Shown here in pieces: positions 25,601-38,485 of a stretch of DNA of 64,000 nucleotides. A program made the position numbers and the translations under genes. Origin of the DNA: Azadirachta indica (Eukaryota > Streptophyta > Magnoliopsida > Sapindales > Meliaceae); the NCBI GenBank assembly GCA_022749755.1, contig CM040450.1, positions 12,794,913-12,858,912 of the forward strand, read 5' to 3'. The notes below the pieces were generated by a model, which saw only the letters and a list, made by a program, of their open reading frames with translations, had not been told where the DNA came from and did no database searches. The stretch's first letter is position 1. Each line of letters begins with the position of its first letter.

Positions 25601-26642
25601 ATATTAACCACATCATCAATAATGAGAAGAACCTTCTTTCGCCGTAACCTACTTCTTATCATATTGATACCAGAATGGACATTCCATATATTACTATCTG
25701 TTAGATTTAGTAACTCGGAAAGAAGTTGTTTCTGTAAAGAGAGAAGACCATTCTTTTCGCAAATTTCTCTAACATCAGTAAGAAAACTACTTCCTTCAAA
25801 TTTACACGAGATCAAATCATAAACAACTCTTGCTATTGTTGTCTTGCCTATACCACCCATCCCGTGAATTCCTACCATACGAACATCATTAGACCTTATA
25901 TCTAAAAGCAATATTAATTCCTCTAAACGTGAATTTATTCCTATTAACTCCTTATGATTCTCAAATTTTGAAGGAATTAATTTGCTTGATATCTCCTTGA
26001 CAATCTCCTCAATAACTTTTGACTCACTTCTGCAAATTGGAAAAAAAAAATTTAGTTTTTCAATACAATAAATGGTAATTCTCCGTTCCTCATTGACAGC
26101 AGGAGAATATAGAAAGAAAAAATAACAATGATTAATCACCTGTTCTTCAATTCCCATCCAGAGATATTAGCCACCTCTTTAAGAGCATCTCTCCACGTTT
26201 TGACCTTTTCTATATTCTCTTTAAAAGTTTCTTCATGTTTAGCAAAAGCTTCTTGAAAATTGCCAGTTTGTTTCCTTACCATAGTCGGTTCCACATGATA
26301 GAAAATTGGAAAAACAATTTGTTGATCACTTGCTTTCTTGCACTCAACAATCTTAACAAGTTCGTCCAAGCACCAAGTCGAGCAAGCGTATGTTTTTGAG
26401 AAAATAATAATATAAAACCTTGATTCTTCAATTGCTTTAAAAAGTTCAGGTGAAATAGATTTTCCTCGCTCAAGTTTATTGTCATCTTTAAATACATTAA
26501 TCCCTTTTTGATTCAAAGCAGTGTATAAATGATCTGTAAAGTTTGTGCGAGTGTCTTCACCTCTAAAGCTCAGAAAGACATCATATGTCCAATGAGAAAA
26601 AGGAGAAGAAATAAATGATGAGGAAACTCTTGGGAAGCTCAT
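22636..26642 (-). CDS. TNL1: TIR-NB-LRR disease resistance protein with C-JID
   Basis: Five exons: 26140-26642 (TIR), 24937-26029 (NB-ARC), 24549-24827, 23362-24447 (LRR) and 22636-23286 (C-terminal), all in phase, about 1203 residues. The TIR domain starts at YDVFLSFRGEDTR and includes the STWCLDEL segment with the Glu that acts as catalytic residue in TIR NADases. NB-ARC motifs are P-loop GMGGIGKTT (residues 224-232), kinase-2 LLIIDDV, RNBS-B GSRIIITSRDKHLL, GLPLALKVLGS, CFFKGRDK and MHDLLQDLG, all intact. The LRR exon has repeats of the GCSKLRKFPEIVGTMECLSQ type. The last exon has the post-LRR C-JID signature IPEWFRYKNKASSITIIKP, used by TNLs such as ROQ1 and RPP1 to help bind effectors. 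No defect seen, so probably a functional intracellular immune receptor of the tobacco N type. A 5' leader intron of about 1.2 kb is likely (donor near 27873, acceptor near 26679). Confidence 0.9.
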
Positions 26643-26678
26643 GGAAGCAATAGGTTTTATAACCTCCTGTTTAAGTTC

Positions 26679-28700
26679 CTGAAAATTTGGAATAAAATAA
26701 AAATATATAGTTATATTATCTTTTTAACTTAAAAAAATCATAGTACTATTTAATGTAGTAAGTAAAGAAATACAATAATATGATTCTTGATAGATTTAAT
26801 TTTGAACTAATTAAATTAAATATGATAAAATAAAAAAAATGGCAGGCCAAATAGTAATTAATTGTTACTTAAATTGTAAAGAGAAAGTTGTGGAAGGAGA
26901 TTCATTTTTTTAAGAACATGTCTTTTGTGTTCTATAGATACAACTTTTACAAAATAATTATTTGAGGAATTTTTTTAAAATAAATAGAAAATAAAAATAG
27001 GCTTCAAAATATGATACCCATCGTGCTCTAAAAAATCCATTTTTAAGATATGGGCATATGACTGATAAAAGAAACCGATATTAGGAATAATTTTCAGGGA
27101 TATGATTTTAGATTAAAAACAAAAATTAAAAAATTAAAAATTAAGGAAAAAATATTTAATTTATATGAACTAAGGGATGAATCTGAAGTCGAAAGGTAAT
27201 TTCATCTATATTTAAAAATATATAAATACATTCATATATTTAAATACGTTTATTTTTTAAATATCACTAAGAATTTGATAATTTCATTACAACGTAATTA
27301 GGTTTAGTTATATTTAAACAGATGTTTTGAATAAGTTTATTTATTAATAATTTTTAAAATGCCCTTAAAATTTTAGTATAATTTCAGCTATGCCTATAAT
27401 GTTCATCTATTCTTTCATAAACATCACTGTAAAAATTATAAACAAATAGAGAAAAATATTAATATCTAAGAAATTTTTATAAGGAAAATTTTGTACCTTT
27501 ATATATATAATCAGTCTATTTTGTAGACCTTAATATATTTTTATCAATTAAGAAATTTAAAGGCACATTTGTTATAAATCTCAACAAGATCAAGATGCCT
27601 TAAACAAAATTAAATAGATCATCTTCTTACAGCTTTTGTTAAAAGAGAACACAAAAAAAAGAAGAGAGAGCACACTCATTTCATTTTAATTCTCTCTGGT
27701 AAATGAGTTTTGATTATATTTTCTTAACAGGGTTCCTGTCCTTTCCTTCATTTTCTCTAAAGCCAAACAAAATAATAGGACTTGAAAATTCAAAAAATTA
27801 ATAGAGATAATTAAGATTCAAATGATTCAAGTTATGACAGTGAAAAAGAGAAAAGCATAAGCCGAAACTTACAGCTTAATCTGATGAGTGGTGTTGCAGT
27901 AATTAACTTTTCTTCAAAGGGAGAAAAGGCAAGCAAGCGATGCAAACTACCTGGTAATTGATTCTTAATCTTTCATGAAAAACCAGAGGATTTTATGTTT
28001 TTAAGCTGAAGAGATCACATAATATTTCCTGTTTCCGTAGACCAAGTTTCAGTCCACATAGGGCATGTTTGGCACGTTGTACTATTTTATTATGCTGGAC
28101 AAAAAATTTGTATAAAAGTTTTAAGGGGACTGAACTGTATAAAATTTAAGAAAACACTCAAATTTGACCCACATCTTCCACACATGTATTTTTTAAATTT
28201 AATATAATTAATATTTTATAATACAATCACGCATTAAATATAATATAGTATCAAATTTTATTCAATACAGTATAATTCAGTCAAATCGAATCTAATTAAA
28301 TTCAATTTATTATAATTTAATACAATCCCGGCGTCCGAATTACGCTATAGTGGACTAAAAATTAATGCTTCGTTTCAAAGGGTTTTACTTTTATATATAC
28401 AGTGTGTACGCGTTTCAACATTTTCTTTTGAAAAAGATTCATATTAGCGGAAATATTTTGCTGCATCAACGATGGAAGAAGACTTAATTGATAAAACTAA
28501 CTTTCCCTTTAGATGGTTTCCGAGAATTCAGCTTCTTTTTTACTCTCTCATGAAAAACCAAAAGATTTTATTTATTTTGTTTGCTTTAAGCTGAAGAAAA
28601 TCGCGTAGGCACATTTTCTTCTTTAGACCAACTTTGGTCAACATCATTGGCCGAAAGTTATAATAAAGAAGTAGTTTTTTTTTTATATATATATATAAAG
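26679..28700 (-). promoter_or_regulatory. TNL1 leader intron and duplicated promoter modules
   Basis: On the minus strand, AAGCT|GTAAGTTT ends a likely leader exon at 27873, and TTTTCAG precedes 26678, giving a 5'-UTR intron. Upstream lies a module (about 27850-28100: CTTTTCTTCAAAG, TTTCATGAAAAACCAGAGGA, then a GACCAAGTTT block) that recurs at about 28440-28700. There it carries GGTCAA at 28636-28641, i.e. a W-box core TTGACC on the coding strand. W-boxes are WRKY targets in defence-gene promoters. Which copy is used cannot be told from sequence. Confidence 0.45.
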
Positions 28701-30290
28701 CAGTGCTTTTCTTCCGGATATGACAACTTAGTGCTTGTTTTATTTATTATTTTTTAAAATATTTCATTTTACTAGAAGAAGAATTTATGCTATTAATTAA
28801 ATTTAATAAATACTTTTAAATAAATCGTGGAACACATTTATAAATATTTATACTTTTTAATTAAGTAGTTATGAGTGTTAATTATGACTTACAAAAATTG
28901 CCTTTATCAAAGTGTTTGTCCATTAAAAATATTAAATAAAAAAAGAAGGAAAATGAATTTTTTTGAGAACTCTAATTTTCCCTTCTCTCTTTTTTTTTTA
29001 TAGGATAATTAATAAGTTAAAGGGGTACATAAAAATATCCATTATTCAAATTAAAATGTTATCAATAATTTGGGATAAATTTAAATAACTATTTTTAGTG
29101 AATGTAAGTATCTTTAATTATATATACATCTCCCAACAGCAGATCTATTATTATACAATACCAAATACATATATAGTATTTGCCATGGACGACTGAACTC
29201 GCTGTTTTGAAAAATGAAGACTCTGACTGACCCTCAAAAACATTTAAGATGATATCAAAAATACACTTATATTTTATCACTAATTGCAATCAACATGTTA
29301 TTCTTTTTTGGTTCATAATAATCCATAAATATGAATTTCTTTTACATAAAATAGGCAAAATTCCCTAACTAAAGTTTTCTGAATAAACAAATAAAGTTTC
29401 TTGTAAGCACAAAACAGTGTCTAAAAAACCTATATTAAGAATTTTTTATTATAATTTTGTATTTTAAACCTATATCTAAAGATTATATAATTTAGTTTAA
29501 CTCCTATACTTTAAAAGTTATCAATTTATCTTTTAATTTATTAATTATTTTTTAAAAAATTATTTAATTAATTTTATTTTTTAATCATTTTGATCCGTTA
29601 TTCTGTTTTGACCCTACTCCTAAATTTAAAGATTTTAATGTCATGTCAATTATATATAAGAACAAACATTTTATGCATGAAATGTTTTTTAAAAAAAATA
29701 TTTATATTATATAACTGTTGGTCATATTTTAAATTTCTTATCTTCATGGTTTAGAAAAAGAGTAACATTGCACATCTTAAAATTTTAACCTCAATTAATG
29801 TGATTTTGTTTTGATGGATAAATTGTTTTTAAAGAATGGTGAAAATTTATCATCTACATAAAAAATATTGTTACATTATTTTAAACAAAAATTTGAAATA
29901 TACAACATTACAATTACTCTTAAAAAAAAAAAAAAACATCGAACTCTCGGTTAACCGTTCTCCCTGAAGCGATTTTTCAACACTACAATTAATATTCCTA
30001 TTTTTGTAGAACAAAATATATACTCGGCTGCAAAAGTGACTTTCTATTTGGTAAAATTAACAGTTCCTTCTGCAATAGAATTCTTAATATAACGTCTGCA
30101 AAAGTCTCTCTGAACAAGAAATCCTGAGACAGGAAATTATAGAGGAAGAGGATTCCTCCTCTTACAAATTTTATGAACAGCTAGCTAACATTATAACTTC
30201 ACTTGTAATTCTTTGCTTTTGATCCAAACTGAACATTTTCTGTAAACATGAAACAAGAAAAAAAAAAAAAGAGAACACAAGCAGTCTTTG
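28701..30290. other. Intergenic DNA between TNL1 and TNL2
   Basis: AT-rich with no gene. The right end from about 29940 is the 3' flank of TNL2 and is closely similar to 41890-42420 downstream of TNL3 (shared ATTAATATTCCTATTTTTG and TTCACTTGTAATTCTTTGC). Confidence 0.5.
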
Positions 30291-33200
30291 CTATTCATTC
30301 AAGTTCTTTACGTCACTGGTCGTGGCTACATTAAAAATGTAATCAGATTCGTTTAACTTCCAAACTTTACATCTTCTCCATTCCTCGGTTGTTTGGTTTA
30401 ACTCTTCAACTTCATCAACATACACTGGATGGACACCACACCCCTTCACCTCCAATCCTGGGCCCGAAATATCGGAGGGCTCCAAAAATAATTCAACGTG
30501 GTTAGATTCAAATTTCCAACCACTTAAACACAAGTCGCTGTTCGACAGATATAATACATCAAGATGGTCTGACACAGCCTGACCCCGTTCCTCTTTAAAA
30601 AGATTACACGGACCCGAACAGGTATCTATTTTATCCACTTTCATACCATATAAAAGTTCATGTGTGTTATTAAACAGAGCCCCATTAACGGTAACTGGTG
30701 GATGTTTATGTACATGAAAAACAGAGCAAATAACATATCCTACCAACTTATTCTTATTATAATAAGAATTTGGAGGCTTGATTATTGTTATTGAAGAACC
30801 TTCATTCTTATATTTGAACCACTGTGGTATTTCACTTCCAGGAACACGAAACCGTGATGATGTCGTTTCAGTTGACTCTACCTGCATCCAAAACGTTTAA
30901 ACAAGACCTTCATTCTTATAGTCAGAGGCTTAACATATTGTTGTGTAATTTTTAGCAGAGTGAGAAACTGACCTCAAACAACCGTTTCAGTACTAAGAAC
31001 AGCCAATCGTTGTCGCTGACCAATTTCATGCATTTCACGGCAGAAAAGAAAACACTTTCAGACTTGCATGATTTGAGTGCATCTGATACGCTTTCCACCG
31101 AAGCACAACCATCTACTTTAATTACCCTTATACTAGGTGGAAGTTCTGGTAGAGATACAAGCCGCTTGCAATCCTCCAACTCCAGAAATTTGAGCTTAGA
31201 AAGACGATTAATAGTTCCAGGTAATGAAACAAAATTGTTCTTACTTAGAACTAACTCCTCTAACGAGAATAAGTTGCAAATATCTGTGAGAATCGCTCCG
31301 TCCCCGAGATTACAATCACTGATATTAAGTTTTTTTAAATAGGGCAAACCTGACAAACATGGCAATGGCGGAGGCATGGGATTTGAACTTCGTCTTGGTA
31401 TCAAATTGATGGTGGAGCGGGAAAACCATGAAGTTGATACTTGTGGTCCTTGGCATCCACGAACAGCTAGTGCTTTAAGATTCTTCGGAAGAAAAATGGA
31501 AGACGCCAATTGTCTTACTGCAGTTCCACTTATATCAAGCTCTTCTAAGCTTTCTACTTCTCTCAAGTTCTCTGGCATATTTTCAAGTCTACAGCAACCA
31601 GAAAGATTCAGAGTTTTTAGGCATTTTAAACGACCGATAATAGCACTTGGAAGACTTTTGAGATTCTTACAGTCTTTCAAATTCAACAAAACAAGGCTCG
31701 ATAAAAGTTCAACTGACAATGGCAATTCTTTAATGGCAGTTCCATCCAACAGAAGTTGTGACAAGCATTCCATACTTCCGACAATTTCTGGAAACATTCT
31801 TAACTTTGCGCAACCAGAAAGTACAAGTTCTCTAAGAGATTCCATACCAATCTTGTTTGGAAGAGTCGTAAGACTTGTACAATCTTCCAAATTCAACAAA
31901 ACAAGGCCACATAAAAGTGCAACTGACATTGGCAGTTTTTTGATAGCAGTTCCATCCAACAGAAGCCGTGACAAGCATTCCATATTTCCAACAATTTCTG
32001 GGAACATTCTTAGCTTCGAGCAGCCAGAAAGTATAAGTTCTGTGAGAGATTCCATAGCAATCTTGCTTGGAAGAGACCTAAGACTTCTACAATCTCTCAA
32101 ATTCAATAAAATAACCTTCTTGTGAAGCAGCAAAGATGCATGAATTTCACACAATCTAAAACAACTGTCCAGAATCAGCTCCTCTAAATTTGGGACTCCT
32201 GTGAAGTCTGGTGTCCGAATTAAGTTCCGACAGCCGCTGAATCTCATGAATATCAGATTGTTTAAAGGCTGTTGCAAATAAAAAGAGGCAAAAGAAAATA
32301 AAAAAAAAAAAAAAAAAAAAACTTCCTTATTTTACCACATTAAGACTATAAATAAAATTATCCACATTTATGTTAAAAGTAATAATATACATAATTGACA
32401 AATGAAGCTTACTTTGCATACGTTCAACATTTGTTTTATGTTGCTATAACAAATGCTAAGTTTAACAGTTTTCTTCAGTTGCAAATTTGACGGTAAAGAT
32501 TCTAAAGGATATCCCTCCCATTCAAGTAATCGTAACTCGTTAGAAAGATATTCAAGGCCGTATGGTAGTTCCACATTTCTGATTTTCAGTAGCCTTAGAT
32601 TGATCATCTTCGAAAAGGCATCAGCATATGCACTTGAATGCTCATTCTTTTCTAGATCGTGAAGTATTATGCCTTCAATTACTTCAGTCCCCTAAAATCA
32701 TCAACAAAGGGTAAATGCAGAAACGTATGCAAAGCATTAACTTGTTAAACAACTAATCATGAACTAAAAATATGTGCTTTCCATTTAGTTACTTACCCTG
32801 TTTTCTGACAATACATGACATACATCTGCTTCCTCCCACAATCTGCTGCGTTTTCCTAGCTCTTTAGATTCTCTCTTGATAATTTGTTGCCCCAGGTCTT
32901 CTAATAAATCATGCATCCACACATATTTATCATTTAAAATAAATATTAGAGATTTTTCAATGAGAACTTGTATCCCGATCACCGGGTCAAAATCACAGCT
33001 CTCAAGAACTTTTATCACATAATTTTTCTCTCTCCCTTTAAAGAAACATGCAATATCAAGAAATATTTGCTTCTCTGTTTCTTGTAGTCCATCAAAACTT
33101 ATTTGAAGTATCTTCATAATTTGATTCATTGGATCTCTTTTTACTCTTTGTATTGCACTTTCCTATTCCTCTACAGTTCTACCATACAAAAATGAACCTA

Positions 33201-34499
33201 AAACTTTGAGAGCCAACGGAAGGCCATCTACATATTTTAAAACACATTTTGACAATTGCTCATACTCTTTTATGGGTTGATGGGCTTTAAAGGCATTCAT
33301 GCAAAAGAGCTGATGAGCTTCAACATCATTAAGCTTCTCAGGTTTATAAACTTCATCCACTCCATGAGTCATCAACAAATGCTTATCTCTCGATGTTATT
33401 ATGATCCTACTACCGGAACCAAACCAATCATGTTTGTCGGCTAAACTTTCCAATTGTTCTATATTAACCACATCGTCGAGAACAAGAAGAACTTTCTTTT
33501 GCCGCAACCTACTGCCTATCATGTAGGCACCAGAATGGACATTCCATATATTACTATCTGTTAGTTTTAGTAACTCAGAAAGAAGTTGCTTTTGTAAAGA
33601 GACGAGACCATTTTTTTCGCAAGTTTCTCTAACATCAGCAAGAAAACTACTTCCTTCAAATTCACAAGACATTACGTCGTAAACAACTCTTGCTATTGTT
33701 GTCTTGCCTATACCACCCATTCCGCAAATTCCTATCATGCGAACACTATTAGACCCGGTATCTAAAAGCACCATCAGTTCCTCCAAACGCGAATTTATCC
33801 CTACTAACTTTGTATGATTCTCAAATTTTGAAGGAAATAATTTATTTGATATCTCCTTGACAATATCTTTGATAACTTCTGACTCATTTCTGTAGATTGA
33901 AAAGAACAATAAAGATTTAGTTTTTCATTACAATAATTAATAATTCTTCCATTTTTCATTGACAATAGAACATACTAAGTTTAAACAAAAATAATGACTA
34001 TTTACCTGTTCTTCAATTCCCATCCTGCGATGTTGGCCACCTCCTTAAGAGCATCTCTCCACTTTTTCACCTTTTCTACATTCTCCTTACTAGCTTCTTC
34101 ATATTTAGCAAAAGCTGCTTGAAAATCACCAGTCTGTTTTCTTACCATAGTTGGTTCCACATTATAGAAAATTGGAAAAACAATTTGTTGATCACTTGCT
34201 TTCTTGCATTCAATAATCTTAACAAGTTCGTCCAAACACCAAGTCGAGTTAGCATATGTTTTGGAGAAAACAATAATATAAAATCTCGATTCTTCAATTG
34301 CTTTAATAAGTCCAGGTGAAATGGATTTTCCTCGCTCAAGTTCATTGTCATCTTTAAATACATTAATTCCTTTTTGATTCAAAGCAGTGTATAAATGATC
34401 AGTAAAATTTGTGCGAGTGTCTTCACCTCTGAAACTCAAGAAGGCATCGTATTTCCAACCAGAGAATAGAGAAGAAATAAATGGTGAAGAGATGCTCAT
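30291..34499 (-). pseudogene. TNL2: TIR-NB-LRR gene with a nonsense codon in NB-ARC
   Basis: Exons correspond one to one with TNL1 and TNL3: 34006-34499 (TIR), 32797-33889 (NB-ARC), 32413-32691, 30973-32268 (LRR) and 30291-30881 (C-JID). An in-frame TAG at 33163-33165 replaces the Trp codon of VEEWESA seen in TNL1/TNL3 (TGG to TAG), after GLPLALKVLGSFLYGRTVEE. Everything downstream stays open in the expected frames, so this looks like a single recent lesion. The translated product would be about 406 residues: TIR plus most of the NB domain (P-loop GMGGIGKTT, LLVLDDV, SRIIITSRDKHLL present) but lacking the MHD and LRR. Truncated TIR-NB proteins can be active in plants, so it may not be dead. 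The LRR exon is 210 nt longer than in its paralogues through an internal duplication. The C-terminus differs: a deletion changes the last residues to DVKNLNE. Confidence 0.88.
33163..33165 (-). other. Premature TAG codon in TNL2
   Basis: On the minus strand the reading is GTAGAGGAATAGGAAAGTGC; the paralogue TNL3 has TGG at the same place near 45256. It is a single G-to-A transition. Confidence 0.9.
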
Positions 34500-34534
34500 T
34501 GGAAGTGATAGATTTGACCTCCTTATTCTAAGGA

Positions 34535-36800
34535 GCTGAAGATTTAGAATAAAATAAAATAACATATCACGTTTAAAAATATATATCTTAATTTCAATAC
34601 TATTAAATACACTAAATAAAAATAAAATATGTTATTCTTGATCGATTTATTTTTAGCAAAATTAAACATGATAAGTAAAAAAACATAGCAGATCAAATCA
34701 TAATTTTTATTACTTCAATTATAAAGAAAATGTACTGGAGGAAGTGCCATTTTCTAAGAACTCATTTTATTTGTTTTATTTATACAGTTTTTACAAAATA
34801 CTCATTAGAAGAAACCTTTTTTTTTTTCAGAAATAGAAAATAAAAATAGGCTTAAAATATGATAACCCCAAAATTTCCTTTTCAAGAAATGGGCATATGT
34901 CTGATAAGCTAAGCCAATATTGAGAATAATTTTGAGGGTTATGATTTTAGATTAAACAACAAAAATTAAAAAAAAAAGATAATTATTTAATTTATACGAA
35001 CCCAAGGATGAATTTGAGGTCCAAACGTAATTTCATCTATATTTTTAAAAAAATTATATTATATGTTTTAAATCAGTTGTTTTTCAAATATCACTAAAAA
35101 ATTTGTACTTCCATTGAAATGAAATTAAGTTGACTTATGCTTAAACAAATGTTTTGAATAACTTTGTTTATAATAATTATGATTAAAAATATTGATTCTC
35201 TCTAGTAAATGATTTTTGTTTATATTTTCTTAACAGCTAGGTTCTTGTCTCTTTCCCTCATTTTCTCTGGAGCCAAACAAAATAATAAGTCTTGAAAATG
35301 CACAAAAATACAAATAATTATGATTAAAAATAGTGGAGTAAATTAAGCAGAAGATCTAGAAAAGCATATATAAGCAAAAAACTTACAGCTTAATTTGAGT
35401 GTGTGTTGCCGTATGAACGATTCGAAGAAGACTTGATTGATAAACTAACTTTCTCTTCAGAGGGTATTCGAGAATTCAGCTTCTTTCTTACTCTTTCTTG
35501 AAAACCCAGTAAGATTTTATTTATTTTATGTGCTTAAAGACGAAGAAATCGCGTAAACAGTTTTCCTGTTTGGACGAAGTTTGGTCAACACACTCGGCCA
35601 AAAGTCAAACTGTTGACTTCTTTTAGCACTTTTATTTATTTATCTTTCTTCTAATAATAATTTTTTCATATTACTAAAAGAATAATTTCAAAATTAATTA
35701 AATTTAATAAATACTTTTTAATTGAAAACATACATAAATATTTATACTTTTTAATTAAAGTAGTTATGATCAAAGCCTTTGTCCATTAAAAATATTAAAT
35801 AAAAAAGAAGAAGGAAAATGAATTTTTTTTTATGATATCAATTTTTCTTTATTTTTTCATGGAATAAACGAATGAGGCAGAGCATTTAGAAGATACTCTG
35901 TATTTTTAATGAAAATTATTAATGTCTTAAAAATTAAAAAAAAATTAGAAATAATTAAGATTCAAATTATTCAAGTTATGAAAGTGAAAAAAGAGAAAAA
36001 GCAAAAAAGCCAAAACTTACAGCTTAATTTGAGTGAGTGTGTTGCAGTAACTTTTCTTCAAAGCGAGAAAGCCAAGCACTGAATTATTGACAGGATCAAC
36101 ATCTATTTCAGTTTTTCTCTAAAAATCTTATAAAATTATTTTAATATTTCATAAATTTTATTTTTAAAGTGTTATAAATTTTAAAGATAACTCTTACATT
36201 TGGTGAATTTTATTATTAAATTGTTATAGTAATCCTAATTACAAAAAAATATCTAATAAATAATAATGAATAAAATTTAATTTTAAATAAGTGTTTGTTT
36301 ATATATATATATATATATATAAAAACGCATGCTACGTTAAAATAATTTTATATTTCAAAAAATATTTAAATAAATTAATAAAAAGAAAAATATTTTAATT
36401 TTAACAATTTTATTTTTTAATTAAAGTTAAAATTTAATAATTTTTTAAGTTAATTTTAGATTTTTATGATTTTAGATAAGTATATTTAATATTGTCTATT
36501 ACCAAAAAACATTAATTTTCAAAATTGATTTTGAAAAACAATTATATACTTGCCTTTCAAAATTTATTGTGAAATTAGATGATTTTATTAAAACAATTAT
36601 AAAAAAATTATTAAACACTTAAAATAACTTTTAACTACTCAAATCACTCTCATCTCTTCCAATAGCAACCCCAATCAAACTCATCATCTTTCAAGAAAAA
36701 TCAAAGGATTTTGAGTGTTTTAAGTTGAAGACATTACATAGCAGTTTTTGGAGCTAGTTTTAGTCAACATAGTAGACTAAAAATTTATGGTCCATCTGAA
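34535..36800 (-). promoter_or_regulatory. TNL2 leader intron and two promoter-like modules
   Basis: A leader acceptor TTCAG lies just above 34535. Two possible leader donors with the same AAGCTGTAAGT context end exons at 35387 and 36021. Upstream of each is the shared module. The first has GGTCAA at 35583-35588 plus TTGACTT nearby. The second continues to about 36800 with AGTCAA at 36762-36767. On the coding strand these read TTGACC and TTGACT, W-box cores. 34500-35150 is nearly identical to 46584-47210 upstream of TNL3. Confidence 0.45.
36301..36321. repeat. (TA)n microsatellite
   Basis: About ten uninterrupted TA units in AT-rich spacer. Confidence 0.9.
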
Positions 36801-36997
36801 AGAGTTTTTTTTTTTTTTATTATAATCTTATTATTATTTACAAATTATTTGTTCGCAATTTGTGAGAACTTTACTGATGAAACTGAAAAAATATAAATAC
36901 AATTGTAACGTTTAGTACTTAAGAATTTGCTCTTCACAAGAGAGAGGTTTACTCAAAATTTTTTTAAAGAGTTTAACCCACATTTTGTGGGAAATCT

Positions 36998-37015
36998 CAC
37001 CGGCTGCAGCCGGTG
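36998..37015. repeat. GC-rich perfect palindrome
   Basis: CACCGGCTGCAGCCGGTG is an 18-bp perfect palindrome in otherwise AT-rich DNA. CTCACCGGCT (36996-37005) is also the core of the hairpin arms at 48435-48446 and, inverted, at 48695-48703. Confidence 0.8.
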
Positions 37016-38485
37016 AAAACCAAACTCAGCCACTGCAGGTGAGTTTGATTTGCCATCTCAAAGGGTTAAGAAAATAGTGTTATTCTTTTATAATGTTTAC
37101 GCGTATGAAAGAGTTATTAAGAAAAAAGTGTTAAGTCTTTCATAGTCTTTATGCATTTCAACGCCTTCCTTTGAAAAAAATTCATTATTATGACTTATAA
37201 AATACTGTAAAGAATTATTTTAATGAACCTGTAATTATTTGCTAAATAAAAAACATCTTTAATGCTAACTAAATTTCATAAGTACTTTTGGAACATATAC
37301 TTTTAATTTAATTTTTGCACTTATTTATGTGTTCAATAATCAAACACATAAGTGCTTATATTTTTTAATTTAGTGTTTAAATAAGAGGTATCAATTATCA
37401 TTTAACAAACTAACCTTAAATAAAGTCTTTGTGAATTAAAAATATTGTTACTTTCTAAAGATTGAATAAAGAGATCAACTTTTTCAAGTAAAGAATTTTT
37501 TTTATATTTCAAAAAAAGTAAAGCCTTTTTTTCTTATTTTTACTCAAGACTTTATTATTTTATATAATATAAATTTTTTTTTTATAATTTATAGTAATTT
37601 AGTTATTGAATGTCATAACTATTTCTACATGGTCCTTTAATTATAATTTATTTCTCAAAAATATCTATTAAGATCATAATTTATTAAAAAATAACAATTA
37701 TACCCTTATGTAATAATAATTATATAACAAAATAATTATCAAACTTTTAAAATTAAGTAAAATATAATATATTTATCTAAAATAAATTAATAAATATAAT
37801 AATATTTTTATACCACAGTAATAATATGGTATTTATTAATGAATAATGATTATTTATAATTAATCTTAATGATTATTTACATGAGGTGAGTTGGGTTAGG
37901 CTTGGTTGTAAAATATTTGCCTGTATTTATGAGTATATACTATCATATTTATTTTTATTTTTATTTATTTATTTGTGTATGGCAGGCGACATAACAATGC
38001 AAGGCAGAAGTTTCAATTCCCCCTTATATATTTCTTGTTTCTATGGTGAAAGAACATTAACTAAACAACAAACCCAAGAAATTTAGGAAACAGAAGCAAA
38101 AGTTTACTTCAATAAACTTATCATCATAACCTTCTTGAATCCTTGATAAATTTTCCAAGTCAAGATACAACATTCCTTCTATCCTGATCTCCTGCTGCAA
38201 CTTGGAACTCCCAACCTTAAACCACTAATTTCTGTTGCACTTATACATTTTAGCTAATTGATTATACATTTAATACTGGAAGACTTTATGAAATGATCCT
38301 ACTTGCTCATCTAAGATGTCAATTCCAGAAATCGCCTTACTCCATTATCTCAAAATGAACATGAAAATGTCTTCCAATCAAAACAAATGCAGTGCGCTCC
38401 GACAAATAAACTTTCATGCTTGGTTTACCTCTTCAATATGGCGTGAGACAGTCCAGATTTTTTCAAAATTCATGTTCCATTGTGT
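37016..38485. other. Spacer homologous to the PPR 3' flank
   Basis: No gene. From about 37190 it parallels 47700-49262 downstream of the intact PPR gene (shared AAGAATTATTTTAATGAAC and AGGCAGAAGTTTCAATTCC). It lacks the long hairpin present in the second copy at 48312-48825, which dates that hairpin after the duplication or marks its loss here. Confidence 0.6.
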
